Counted from the first letter of the stretch, positions 1 through 9,206 are shown. The stretch: 64,000 nucleotides of DNA from Prostheceraeus crozeri (GCA_907163375.1 CAJQUW010005551.1:186001-250000); one strand, 5' to 3'. Numbers and translations are program-made. The notes: generated by a model from the letters alone, not told the origin.

Positions 1-2
1 GA

Positions 3-170
3 GCCATCACCTTCACAGACCACCATCCCATTGTAATACTAGAAATAAAGTCACCTACATTGCAAAACTCTCTTCACGCTGGCATTGTAGTCTCTATGAC
101 GTTTATGAACTGTATCTATATTATTGTCAACAGCATGGGTCTATGTAAAACATGTTTTTACTCCATGTGA
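3..170 (+). pseudogene. Possible C-terminal tail of a structural protein
   Basis: An open frame runs from the window edge to a stop at 168-170 and is cut by the edge, so only about 55 residues are visible. Its first third (ITFTDHHPIVILEIKS) loosely resembles the last strand of the Polinton minor capsid protein of element 2 (IQFIGGRTVLILHFRQ). That resemblance is short and by eye. It could equally be a chance frame upstream of the next gene. A poly(A) signal follows at 229-234. Confidence 0.22.
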
Positions 171-228
171 ATGAGTGATGATCATTTTATGAAGTGTATT
201 CTGTACTTGTAAATTTTGTCTGGTGTTG

Positions 229-234
229 AATAAA
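229..234 (+). terminator. Poly(A) signal
   Basis: AATAAA sits about 60 bases after the stop of the upstream frame. A pyrimidine-rich tract ending in a CATAG splice-acceptor-like sequence at about 275 follows, just before the next gene. Confidence 0.5.
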
Positions 235-318
235 CTTACAGTGGAACATGATTGTTATTTCTTTTTTTTTCATAGTGGAAGTCATTGAAGGAATGTGAAA
301 TCTATAGCTAGAACGTTT

Positions 319-750
319 ATGATGGCGCATCGCACACTAAGTAGCCACATGTGTCATTTGACTCTTGATCAACAAGGATTCGATGGATTTTTACAAGGTT
401 GGAAAATTACATTTAAAATGAAGATGAATGACATGAAAGTAGTGCTAACTGAAAGCCTTCCTCTCTTCAATAGATTGATGGAGACTTTACAACCTCAAGA
501 TGTAAAGGGTAGACTCGCTGCTTATATAGAGTTGAAAGATTTGCAAAAACCACTTCATTTTGGATCTTATTTCACAGAATGGATTACTCTTAGTGATCAA
601 TTTTATGGTCGTCATATGGAGAAACTTATGGAGAGAATAGCAGAGACGATGGACGGAAATGCGTACGTTGTTCAACATATCATGATTCAACTGAGTGTGT
701 TTACATCCACGACTTGTTTGATGGTCGACACATTGTGTATTATGCAATAA
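319..750 (+). CDS. Stand-alone relative of the polymerase N-terminal domain (fossil)
   Basis: About 143 residues, function unknown. The second half (FYGRHMEKLMERI, then a hydrophobic strand) aligns with the product of 8754-9206 and, more distantly, with the N-terminal segment of the element's own DNA polymerase B (IERHATYLVSNLNKF). In Polinton polymerases this segment precedes the conserved region rich in K-K-A-x-I-N. I chose ATG 319 because it follows a pyrimidine-rich splice-acceptor-like tract (about 260-275); ATG 322 or a later one is possible. The stop codon lies inside the poly(A) signal AATAAA at 746-751. The gene is outside the tandemly duplicated block, so it is present once in the window. 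A regulatory or replication-accessory role is only inferred from the relationship. Confidence 0.55.
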   Translation: MMAHRTLSSHMCHLTLDQQGFDGFLQGWKITFKMKMNDMKVVLTESLPLFNRLMETLQPQDVKGRLAAYIELKDLQKPLHFGSYFTEWITLSDQFYGRHMEKLMERIAETMDGNAYVVQHIMIQLSVFTSTTCLMVDTLCIMQ

Positions 751-792
751 AGATTTCTTTTCACTGAGTATTTTGTAATGGTGTATAGAGCA

Positions 793-940
793 ACATGAGT
801 CATTGCGCTTTGTTAGATAAATGAATGCGTCTTTGTTCGAGAAAAGGGGCGTGACACAACATGAGTCATTGCGCTTTGTGCATTACTATCAGGCTCTTTG
901 TTAGATAAATGAATGCGCCTTTGTTCGCTAGAAGGGCGCA
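793..940. repeat. Two imperfect direct repeats of about 60-80 bp
   Basis: The sequence starting CATGAGTCATTGCGCTTTG at about 795 recurs at about 861, each followed by a second shared stretch (TTAGATAAATGAATGCG). Each repeat carries a TGAGTCA site (796-802 and 862-868), the consensus for AP-1/bZIP factors. The stretch lies between two plus-strand genes and holds no gene of its own. Confidence 0.7.
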
Positions 941-1098
941 CCACTAAAGTCTTTGTGAGGACTAGAACGACTTTGTGTACAAATAGGGAATGTTTCCACC
1001 CACGCAGTCAAAAATCCACGTGTGATAACTCTTTGTCACGCAACTCTGACAGGGAAAACGTGAAAAGGGAAACGCATGTGATTGGAGGTAGGTCTGAT

Positions 1099-1134
1099 TA
1101 TAAAACGGACGACTGAGCTCATGGCAATCATTTC
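1099..1134 (+). promoter_or_regulatory. TATA box plus initiator
   Basis: TATAAAA at 1099-1105 is followed by TCATTTC at 1128-1134, a match to the initiator consensus YYANWYY, with the A 31 bases from the start of the TATA box. This is the classic Pol II spacing. It puts the start site downstream of ATG 1121 and so favours ATG 1151 as the start of the gene. Confidence 0.72.
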
Positions 1135-1150
1135 CGTCCTTGCGCTAACC

Positions 1151-1585
1151 ATGCAGTTGCTCAAAGCCATCAACTCCTCTGCTCTCGTACTGGGTACACT
1201 GAGCTCTCTTACTTTAGCATCGGGTAAAAATGCTTTCAATCAAAAGATAACTCATCATGGAGAAGCCGCGACCATAAAAACTGCAAGTCATCGGATAGAT
1301 TATCTAAAGGTTATGTCAACAAAGTATGGACTGGCCGTGTGTGTACCGTTAGACTATTGGACACGGTTACAATTCAATACTCTTGAAACATTCCTGAAAG
1401 AAAATCTCACCATTCCCAAAGAAATTTTTCGACACAATGGGAAGCGGTCACAAGTTCCCATCATGGAAAGACGATGCATGTATGTTCATATGGATAGACA
1501 CTGTCTCATCATCCATGAAAAGGAGGGCAGCGAATCCATAACCTTTAAAAATGATGTCCATGTTGATGATGATCAACTACAGTAA
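1151..1585 (+). CDS. Uncharacterised early-type protein, copy A
   Basis: 144 residues from ATG 1151; the frame opens earlier, at 1121 and 1082, but the predicted transcription start is at about 1130. No clear family. A middle segment (YGLAVCVPLDYWTRLQ) resembles the C-terminal G-I-x-L-x-x-x-x-W-x-x-L pattern of PC4/Sub1-type single-strand-binding transcription cofactors; this is weak. The C-terminus is acidic (HVDDDQ). The 3' side carries a histone-like processing signal at 1617-1661 instead of an obvious AATAAA. It is the first of three plus-strand genes ahead of the convergent polymerase gene. The copy B version differs at only a few residues. Confidence 0.6.
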   Translation: MQLLKAINSSALVLGTLSSLTLASGKNAFNQKITHHGEAATIKTASHRIDYLKVMSTKYGLAVCVPLDYWTRLQFNTLETFLKENLTIPKEIFRHNGKRSQVPIMERRCMYVHMDRHCLIIHEKEGSESITFKNDVHVDDDQLQ

Positions 1586-1616
1586 CAGTCTCCACACACA
1601 CTGAGAACGCACCATC

Positions 1617-1661
1617 TGTCTTTATGAAACCAAGGCCTAACGGCCACCGTATCAAGAAAGA
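1617..1661 (+). terminator. Histone-type 3' end signal (hairpins plus CAAGAAAGA)
   Basis: About 50 bases after the stop lie GGCC-TAAC-GGCC-ACC (1634-1648) and, 4 bases later, CAAGAAAGA (1653-1661), identical to the histone downstream element of sea urchin histone genes. An upstream, partly eroded hairpin around TCTTTATGA (1618-1630) is intact in the matching signal of element 2. Metazoan replication-dependent histone mRNAs end in a 6-bp stem, 4-base loop and ACC. Here the stem has only 4 bp, so function is inferred. Confidence 0.5.
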
Positions 1662-1760
1662 AAATGTACACTCACCATGCCACACATGAACATGACTCTC
1701 TCCTTCTTTCTTATGCATACCATTCTTCACTCAGGTTTAAATCATGTGGAAATTATCAGC

Positions 1761-2372
1761 ATGCCTCTATGTATCATGCAAAGTCAGTGTGTTACATTTC
1801 ATGATACGAAACGTCAACTTCAGATAACTCTAGAACGCTTTCAACTACGAAGGTTACATCTCACAATCCTATCCAACTCTTGCCGTGTCATTAACGTAGC
1901 AGACGGCATTGTATTTATTCGCATTCAAGAGATGATTCTACATAATGATCACTGCCACATCGTGATTCCAAAACCCTCATGGGAAAAGTATAGAAGGGAA
2001 GTTCACTCGACCCTCATGTCATTTGTGAATCATGCTCCCCATCCGCATCATCAACGCCATGCGCGAAATGAATCTCAGAAGAGACATCGATTTAGAACAG
2101 TTGCATACCCATCTTCCCGATTCAGTCTATCATCGCGGTCGTCCGCAAATGTTGGTCATTCGCATGAGCAACGGTCGAAATCTTCAAATCTTTCGCTGCG
2201 GCAAAATCCAAGTCCTAGGAAACCTTTCTCATTTCGTGATGCAGTCCATGTGTTACGAAGTCGTCAAGAAAATGCGAACACTCATGCCTCATCTACGCCT
2301 CAGTCCCCTGACATTGAAGAATATAGTAATGTCTGTTCAATTGAAGATGTTAGTGAATCTAGCCAACATTAA
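1761..2372 (+). CDS. W-K-Y-R-motif protein, copy A
   Basis: The frame opens at 1677; ATG 1761 is my preferred start. Only the first about 95 residues look like real protein. They end in a segment (IVFIRIQEMI, then SWEKYRREVH) that aligns with the minus-strand gene 44329-44556 of element 2 (LFIIRRDFIALHDQ, then SWNKYRERIH). The rest, rich in R, S and H, overlaps the TBP-like gene in another frame and is probably a shadow. The strand-strand-W-x-K-Y layout is loosely like PC4-type cofactors, but I do not claim the family. Its position next to a TBP-like gene makes a transcription role plausible. Confidence 0.5.
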   Translation: MPLCIMQSQCVTFHDTKRQLQITLERFQLRRLHLTILSNSCRVINVADGIVFIRIQEMILHNDHCHIVIPKPSWEKYRREVHSTLMSFVNHAPHPHHQRHARNESQKRHRFRTVAYPSSRFSLSSRSSANVGHSHEQRSKSSNLSLRQNPSPRKPFSFRDAVHVLRSRQENANTHASSTPQSPDIEEYSNVCSIEDVSESSQH

Positions 2373-2571
2373 AACCAGTAATCAATGCATATTCTATGAA
2401 ACTGAACTCTTTCCTGATGCTTTGATTCGGAAGTGGCATCCTGTACATATTGCAGTGTTTCACAACGGACATTGTATCATGACTGGTTTACGTGACATCA
2501 GTAAAGTAGCTGACATTGTTAAATCTCTAAAGCGTTATCTGTATGAGTCACAGTTAATAGAATCGTGTTAA
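2032..2571 (+). CDS. TATA-binding-protein-like protein, copy A
   Basis: 179 residues, the size of the conserved TBP core, with two TBP-type repeats. Repeat 1 has VIRM-x(6)-LQIFRCGKIQVLGN (residues about 42-64), matching the TBP pattern MRI...ALIFSSGKMVCTGA. Repeat 2 has NIV-x-S near 97, then YETELFPDALIRKW (122-135) and AVFHNGHCIMTGLRD (141-155), matching YEPELFPGLIYRM and LIFVSGKVVLTGAK. Three of the four DNA-kinking phenylalanines of TBP have counterparts (F54, F127, F143); the fourth position is proline (P38). The distance between the equivalent repeat positions (89) is close to that in TBP (91). The frame is open end to end and nearly identical in copy B. It presumably binds TATA-like DNA or TBP partners in the nucleus; whether it acts only on the element's own promoters is inference. 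Confidence 0.82.
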   Translation: MLPIRIINAMREMNLRRDIDLEQLHTHLPDSVYHRGRPQMLVIRMSNGRNLQIFRCGKIQVLGNLSHFVMQSMCYEVVKKMRTLMPHLRLSPLTLKNIVMSVQLKMLVNLANIKTSNQCIFYETELFPDALIRKWHPVHIAVFHNGHCIMTGLRDISKVADIVKSLKRYLYESQLIESC

Positions 2572-3246
2572 TCACATGATGCGTTTTGAATGAGTCAGCG
2601 CTATTTATGGACATGAAATGATGCCGACACACGTGTCGGTGAAAAGGTTGAACAATACTGATTAGATTCTTATCTAACTGACTGGCGCTTTACCACTTCA
2701 TGAGTCAGAGCTATTTATAGACATGAGTCAGCGAAGTGGTTAATGCTTCCTAAGCCGAAGAAATTGTCATGATGTTACATTCGTTGGTGAGGATGATAAC
2801 TTACAAACTCTGACATGGTTATGACTTTATTTTATACTTTACCTATCTTGCAAACTCTGAAATGATTCTATCATTAATTCAAACTTTACAATCAACTTTA
2901 TTTCTAACTTTACAATCAGTGAAGTGATTCTGACTTCATTTATATTTCACCTATCTTACAAACAGCGACATGGTTATAACTTTATTTCTAACTTTTAATC
3001 ATCAACTTTATTCCTAGCCCTACCCATCTTACAAAAAGATCAAAACTTTTACTTCCGTCTATTGAGTGAGAATCCCATCCCTATGTCAAAAGAAAAACGA
3101 GACAGTCTGTACATGATATGTTATTGAATGAAAGACATTTCATCACAGTCACACATAGTTAATACTGATGGTAGCAGAAAACAAAGTTTTTATGGCTCAC
3201 ATCACCGGAGAAAACAAAGTCACTCATGTACAGGGAGAAAACAAAG
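2572..3246. repeat. Intergenic AT-rich tandem repeats between convergent genes
   Basis: No gene is apparent. Two copies of a TGAGTCAG-x-GCTATTTAT element (about 2591 and 2701) and a near-palindromic hairpin with a CCGACAC stem (about 2630) are followed, at about 2797-3045, by imperfect repeats of a unit containing AACTTTATTTCTAACTTTA and CTTACAAACTCTGACATGG. Copy B has one extra 27-bp piece of this repeat, which explains the offset shift between blocks. The stretch probably holds the 3' ends of the TBP-like and polymerase transcripts. Confidence 0.6.
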
Positions 3247-6200
3247 TCAGGAAAACCAGTTGATATGCAAGTCATGATATGCTGTGATCAGGAGTTGGAC
3301 GCATGTTGCAAGGCACTCACTCACAACGCCCCATAGAAAACGCCATGGAGTGAAAAAGCAAAACATCAACCACAACAAAGAGGAAGAATTCATCATCACA
3401 CATCGCCGGACGGAGGAGTAGAAAGTTTCTGTCTCTTGGGTGGAGGTAGATGAGTGTCTGGATGGCCGCACGGTAATGAGTGGTTAGGACTCATCCAGCA
3501 TCGCTTGTCTTCCCAAGCTGAGAGACCTCGTTTCCTAAACGTCGTTGTTCTGACTTGATGCGACTGTGATTTTAAAATGGTCATTTCTACTTTTTTAATT
3601 TTAAGTGAATCTAAGGCATATTGATAGTCCCTATGTGTCATTTTTCTAACGATTGACTTCGAGATGCCTTTCGCCCGTTTAATAGAAAGCTGTGAGGATT
3701 TTAGCTTCATGGAGTACATCTTGGGGCGAAGCAAGATCATCTCCTTTATCTGTTTGCCGGTACACTCATCCTTGAAGCAGCCAAGCTTCGCTTTATTTGA
3801 GGTAGAGTAAAGCGGATGGTCAGTGGGATAGTTGGAACTATCAAACTTGGTTGCTAAATATTTTAAAATGTCTTCCTGCTTGACTTGGCTAGTGGTTGTC
3901 AAAGCTAGGAAGAAGCTGTCTGTATCGCCTCCTACTAATTCCACATGTTGGATCAATGGACAAGTTTTAAAAGTGTGGTAAAACAACTTCTACATTTCTA
4001 ACTAAGAGTGATCCAAGACAGCTTGACCGACATAAATAGGCTTGCAAAGTTCTACTTTGAATTTTAACATTTTAAAACCAGTAATGTCTTCGGAAATGAC
4101 ATCGTGGTGACAAAACAACGGCGAGCGGCATAATTTGATACTCGTTTCCGGATCAGTCACGATACGATAGTCCATGCGCTTTCTTACATCCTCCATGGTT
4201 GAACCAAAGAGGGCATTACTCTTAAATTTAAAGAAGTCCTTTTCGAAAGGATTCTTGGATTCAGCCCGTTTCTCAATATTAAATTTTATATACGGTTTTA
4301 GAAAGGGCTTCTGCCTAAACTGGATAGCGCGATGGACTTTGTCAGGTTGCATCCCCACACCTAGATAGAATTTGAGGATGGAATAGTGCACGATGTAATG
4401 CTGCGTGTTCAATTGGGTGAGCAACAACTTCCTAGTGGGTTCATAGTTTAAGTCATTTTCCACCTCGTATTGCTTATTGTGTTCTTCCATAAAGGGAGAG
4501 AACATATCTGAACTGACTATGCCAGACTCGAGTGCGAGCGGAAAATCAACTGTCCTATTCTTAACACATTCTGGATAGATGAGGTCGACTTCAAATAAAT
4601 AACCTATGTCGGTCTATGTTGGTCTATGTACATTAAATGCGTGGTCGATCCTATGTCTTGGGTGCTTTTGACAACATGTTTGTTGACAAATGTTAAGCCT
4701 CCCCTAATACCACGTTCAAATAACGTGGACATTTCTGCATCTTGCAGTAAATGTATTCTCTCTTTCGTCATCTTGAAGGCTGACTGATAGGACACACCGG
4801 GCAGACTAACAAAATGGACGGGGTCTAAGGCGTCCTGTTTTAATGTGACTTTCCTAAAAGTGTCAAACACGTCAGCCAACAGATAGACGTCTAATTTTAA
4901 GTAGGCAAGCATGTAGTCACCAAAAGTGTGACACCTAAATTCATGACACCTAATAACCATGCTTGCTCTGCATGCCTATAGTCATCCGGCGAACAGTCCT
5001 CACCCGTCAAATCATTTTGAAATTTATCGATGGACGGAAGGGATGTTTCTTTCAATGTGTCCATTGAACTAAAATAGCTATAAGGAAACACCCCTTTCCG
5101 TCGCATGAGACTGTCAATTATGTTGGGATAGTCTTTCTTTAAATGTTGAGTGAGGGGAAGTGTTTCTAAATTATTAGCCAACGCGGCTAAGGAAGAAGAC
5201 ATAAATTGAAAACTATCTAGAAACTTTATGTCATAGAAGACAGGCTTCCCCTCCTTCGTCTTATCGACTTGCACTTTGGCAGTGATGCACATAAATTTTT
5301 CCTTACTTTGTGCAATCATTTTGGATGACCAGGATTTCATTTTACCGAATCCATGGCGAATGATGATGTGAGCATTATAACATTTAAAAATATGAAAGAT
5401 GACGGGGAGCGTTCGCCGTTTGAGCCTAAGTTTCATATTGCATTTACTGCATAAGGCAGACCTAAATTTACCACTGAGATGGCAATGGTCCCTCACTTGC
5501 TTATGTTGCTGATCATCAAAGGATGAACAGCAGCGGGGACATTCCGTGGTCCTATCAAATTTGATTTTATCGGCTTCTGTGAAGCACATGGGTTTCCTAG
5601 TCAGCTCCGTTTCATACCGTTGATGAAAACGGGCTTTCCTATCTAAAAAGTTGAGGAAGTTTTCAACGCACTCCTCGCTTTGCCACACATGCATTTTATT
5701 TTGATTCCTATAATATGGATGCCAAACTTCATAACAGGCAATGGCTGCTGGCTCATGACTTAGGTCTTCTTGTTCAATATAACATTCAATGTCCGCATAG
5801 ATGGTACATATGGGACTGAGCTCATTGCCGTTTTCCTCATACCTATACAATTTATCTTTGGGCATGACTTCCATTTGAAGCTTACCCCGAGAGCACCACT
5901 CGTAATGCTCTTCAAGAAATGGTTTTGACCTAAAGCGTCGTGTGCAGCGATCACAGTAATAATGCTTGTTGTCACTACTTTGTTGGTGGCGATACAACTT
6001 TGAAATTTTGGGAATGCCACAATAATGCCATTCTGGGTGGTTGTCGCTATAGACTAGGAGAAGATTGACAACCCGGTCGAAGTTACTTTGGCGGTTGTTA
6101 TACCTAACGCCCTTCAGACCTTTTTCCCAAAGATAGAGGACGATCTTAATGCTATTGAGTTTTTCAAATTGGGTGATGTCTTTAAAATCTAATGTGTTGA

Positions 6201-8489
6201 CATCTAACCCGTCAAACTTAAGCTCATCCTCCCATTCACAATACTTGGTCACTCTTTGACGATGCATATCTATATCATTATAGTGAAGAATGGAGAGGAC
6301 GGCATACTTGAAACACTGGGACTGACACTCTACATTGATGACAGCCTTTTTGTCAGCCTGTGCTTTGGGGAGGGTGACACAACCGCTCCATTGCAAATTT
6401 TCTAAAAGATTGATTTTAATGTTTACTTTCTCTATCCCATCAAAAACCAGACCGCTGTCTCTTTCACTGAATTTATTTAAGTTGCTGACGAGATAGGTCG
6501 CATGTCTCTCTATCCACTCGTTTACATCATCTATGAGATCAGCAGCACAGGAGGCTATCCTAATGGTCACAGTGGACTGTACTTCTCCCGTACTACTGTC
6601 TACCTTATTGAAACGAGCAGTGAGATAGAACATGCCTTTGAGTAAAAATCTATCTAAGCTCGTCAACATTTGATGAATTAAGCCTATATTATTCATCAAG
6701 AAAGGATGAATATCTTGTCCAGCTTCAGAGCTTTCTAACTCATAGTCGCGAACGAGCCTCTCAAGGGAAAACTTGCTCAGCCTTAGAGTGACGTCGTTGT
6801 CAGTGGAAAGATCAGTGGGATGAGTGTGACAGAGTGTGGGCGAAGAGAGAACAAACTCTGTAGGAAAGGTCTTCTGACACGAAGAACAGGAAAAGCCGAC
6901 GTGCGATGAAGGATGCTTCCTACCTGTTGTTGTCGGTGGTTGCCTCACACTGCCACAGGAACCGCCTTCGATGTGGACTCGCAAGTTGGTGTTGTTGTAG
7001 AACGTGCGTCCACAACCTTCGCACTTGGGTCGTTGAGGGATCGGTCGGCGCGCCTTCTCCAGATCTCCTTTCGCTTTTGGGCAGCGAGAATGTCGGTGTC
7101 GCCGAAGGCAGAATGGCCTCGCGAAGACCTGCCCACAGTCTGTACAGCTGAGCTGTCGAACCGTAGGTCCTTCTCTCTCCCTGACACCTTCCTCCTCGAT
7201 TGCGATCTCCTCTCTCACTACCTTTAACTCCTCCTGCTCCAACAGTCTCTCCACCGACTGAGCGGAGAGGAGAGGGAGGTCGTTTGCTGCAGGTGGTGGT
7301 GGCGATGCTGGGATGATGATGGGGCGGGAGAGAACGTCGCCGTCCAGGAGGTAGGCCGCCAGATCTGTTGAGAAAGAGAGAAAAGAGATTAGTAACATGA
7401 TCATAATTTCAAGCTTGAAGTCTTATCCCCCTTTTCCCAATCACGGATACTTACCATCTAATGAATTGATCTCCGGCAGCAAGGATGGACGCGGAGGAGG
7501 CAGGAGAGGGACGGGAGCCGAGGGTGGAAGGGTCCTGGGCTTCGGTGTTGGAGGGACGTGGTGACGAGGAGCAGGGACGGGTGCAGGTACCGGAGCTAGC
7601 GGCGGTGGAGGTGGGGCGATGACAATGCCCGAGAGAGGGGTCGCACCTTGGGCGGAGGTAGATGGGTGGGAAGGTAGGGCCCGAAATTCATCATTAAATC
7701 TCCGCTTCGCGGCTTCTTCCCACTTCTTCATCTTGACCATATCTGTAGAGAGGAAAGAGAGATTAGATAATGGGACAAGGATGATGCAGAGGATCTGAAA
7801 CAGTCTAAACATGAGATGTTAAAGATACTTACACATGCCAAGCCGCTCATAGGCTTCCCCGATTACTCCTTGGGGACGGGTTCCCCATTACGAATACATT
7901 CATGCACTGAAAAAGAATGACAGCAAAGATAAGCAGAGGTAAAATTTGGATTCGGTTTAAACATGAAGAAGATAAGGGAGGGGACTCTTGATTTTAATGA
8001 GGATGTCTACCCTAATGATGTTAGTAATAGAGTGATACTTGATACAAATACTTACATGGCCTTTTCCATCTCGACAGCAATGCGGTAATTCTCAATTTTT
8101 GTAAATTCCATGGCAGATAGTCGATTGCAGATGATCAATAAGTAAGACTTCAATCACTGAAAAGGAAAGATGAGAATCGTTTCATTTGCCTAGTCAACGT
8201 TTGGGAACAATCATTGAAGTGACATCTAATGAATTACATTTCACTCTACTCCATATCATAAAGACTAACCTTTGTCGAATGGCTGAAGTACTCTGACCTG
8301 GCGAGAGAAAGCATCACGTTGAGTATGAAGTCGAACGCCCAACATGAGCAACGGCTCAGAGGTTTCGGTCTAACAAACGACGAACAACCCGTGCAACGCA
8401 ATCCCTCTACAGCAGTACCCGCCGTCCCGAAGGAACGCTCGAGCAAAGGAGGTATTACAGCGATGATATGTTTTATGAGCAGAAGTGAA

Positions 8490-8548
8490 TCTCTTGATAG
8501 CAAGAGACTATTCAACTTAATAGCAAGTCAAAACAACCTGATAGCAGG
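8490..8548. promoter_or_regulatory. Cluster of TGATAGCA hairpins
   Basis: Short inverted repeats around an invariant TG-ATAG-CA core: TCTCTTG/CAAGAGA at 8490-8507 and CCTG/CAGG at 8537-8548, with a related imperfect copy between them that is perfect in copy B (ACTTG/CAAGT, about 20889-20902). They lie just inside the first putative intron of the polymerase gene. The arms change in step with each other, as expected for hairpins or paired half-sites. Role unknown. Confidence 0.5.
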
Positions 8549-8582
8549 AGCTCACCGACACTCACCTTGTGAAAGATAAATG

Positions 8583-8614
8583 TGAAGAGCAGAGCTGGTG
8601 CACTGCCTTTTATA
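8583..8614 (-). promoter_or_regulatory. TATA box plus initiator of the polymerase gene, copy A
   Basis: On the minus strand TATAAAA (8614-8608) precedes TCACATT, whose A at 8583 is 31 bases from the TATA start and fits the initiator consensus. A splice-donor-like AAG|GTGAGT follows at about 8565, so a short non-coding first exon is likely. Confidence 0.68.
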
Positions 8615-8753
8615 AGATTTTCCTAAGCGGTGAATGGATGAGACCTCTCGTCCAATCACAGACGAGCTAGAGTTCCCGATGTGCGCACACACATTTGTAG
8701 CGCGTTATTGAAATCGTCTTAGGTAAAAATGATGTTTAGCAATAGACTCAACC

Positions 8754-9206
8754 ATGGCACCCGAAGTCAATACATTGAAACATGATGATTGCACGATTCG
8801 TTTTCATCAAGAGTGCTTCGGAGGCTTAATACAAGATTACATCCTTGAGTTTCAAAGGGAGGAGACAGTATTGGAAGCATGCTTAGACTACACACGAGAA
8901 ATATTTACGGAGTTGATATCTTATTTCAAAGACAGTCTCATCAAAGCTCACTTAATTGCACATGTCAATTACATTCATTTTCCACAAGGTGAAGCAGCGG
9001 AAAGTGTTGACTTTCAATTTCATTCCTACGGACAAGAATATGTTACTGATGCTTCTGAGTTTTATACACGACATCTGCAGAAGATTATTTCTCGGATGGA
9101 CAACTTTCATGGTTACGGCGATCATTTGCTTCTGAATAAAATAAACCATATTGTCATTGCTATTAGTAAAGTGGGTTTCAATGATGTTAAATCAAAGACC
9201 AAATAA
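8754..9206 (+). CDS. Stand-alone relative of the polymerase N-terminal domain, copy A
   Basis: 150 residues, open throughout. Residues about 45-135 align at nearly equal length with the polymerase B N-terminal segment of the same element: TRHLQKIISRMDNF here against IERHATYLVSNLNKF there, with matching hydrophobic strands before and after. It is also related to the product of 319-750. The function of the domain is unknown to me; in the polymerase it lies upstream of the exonuclease. The gene is divergent from the polymerase and could share its control region. The stop codon is embedded in AATAAA (9202-9207). Copy B (21128-21580) appears identical at protein level. Confidence 0.65.
   Translation: MAPEVNTLKHDDCTIRFHQECFGGLIQDYILEFQREETVLEACLDYTREIFTELISYFKDSLIKAHLIAHVNYIHFPQGEAAESVDFQFHSYGQEYVTDASEFYTRHLQKIISRMDNFHGYGDHLLLNKINHIVIAISKVGFNDVKSKTK

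Larger units (their letters stand above)
3396..8614 (-). pseudogene. Protein-primed DNA polymerase B, copy A (fossil)
   Basis: The replication polymerase of Polintons. Parts in order on the minus strand: a promoter and 5' region with donor- and acceptor-like splice sites (about 8565-7360), a proline-rich stretch (about 7500-7620), C2H2-type zinc fingers (about 6850-7160), the conserved N-terminal region, the exonuclease motif DIE (about 5790), an HNH-like DHCHLSGKFRSALCSKCN segment (about 5480), the ExoIII region YLKLDVYLLADV (about 4890), polymerase motif B around KFKSNALFG (about 4215) and motif C GDTDSFF (about 3920). All catalytic regions typical of the family are recognisable, but the gene is broken, with a handful of breaks, so it is unlikely to be active. 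It converges on the TBP-like gene and shares an upstream region with the plus-strand gene at 8754. Confidence 0.9.

Noticed and set aside
1617-1661. Remnant of a real histone gene
   Set aside because: The upstream frames in all three places are not histones, and the signal is placed consistently after element genes.
2046-2372. C-terminal two thirds of the frame that starts at 1677/1761
   Set aside because: R/S/H-rich, overlaps the TBP-like gene in another frame, and the element 2 relative ends before this point.
3247-3471. Separate minus-strand gene at the end of the polymerase
   Set aside because: Overlaps the polymerase end in another frame, with no recognisable content.
6906-7227. Plus-strand open frames opposite the polymerase zinc-finger region (also 19279-19524)
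   Set aside because: Antisense shadows of the Cys-rich, GC-richer coding sequence; no independent signals.
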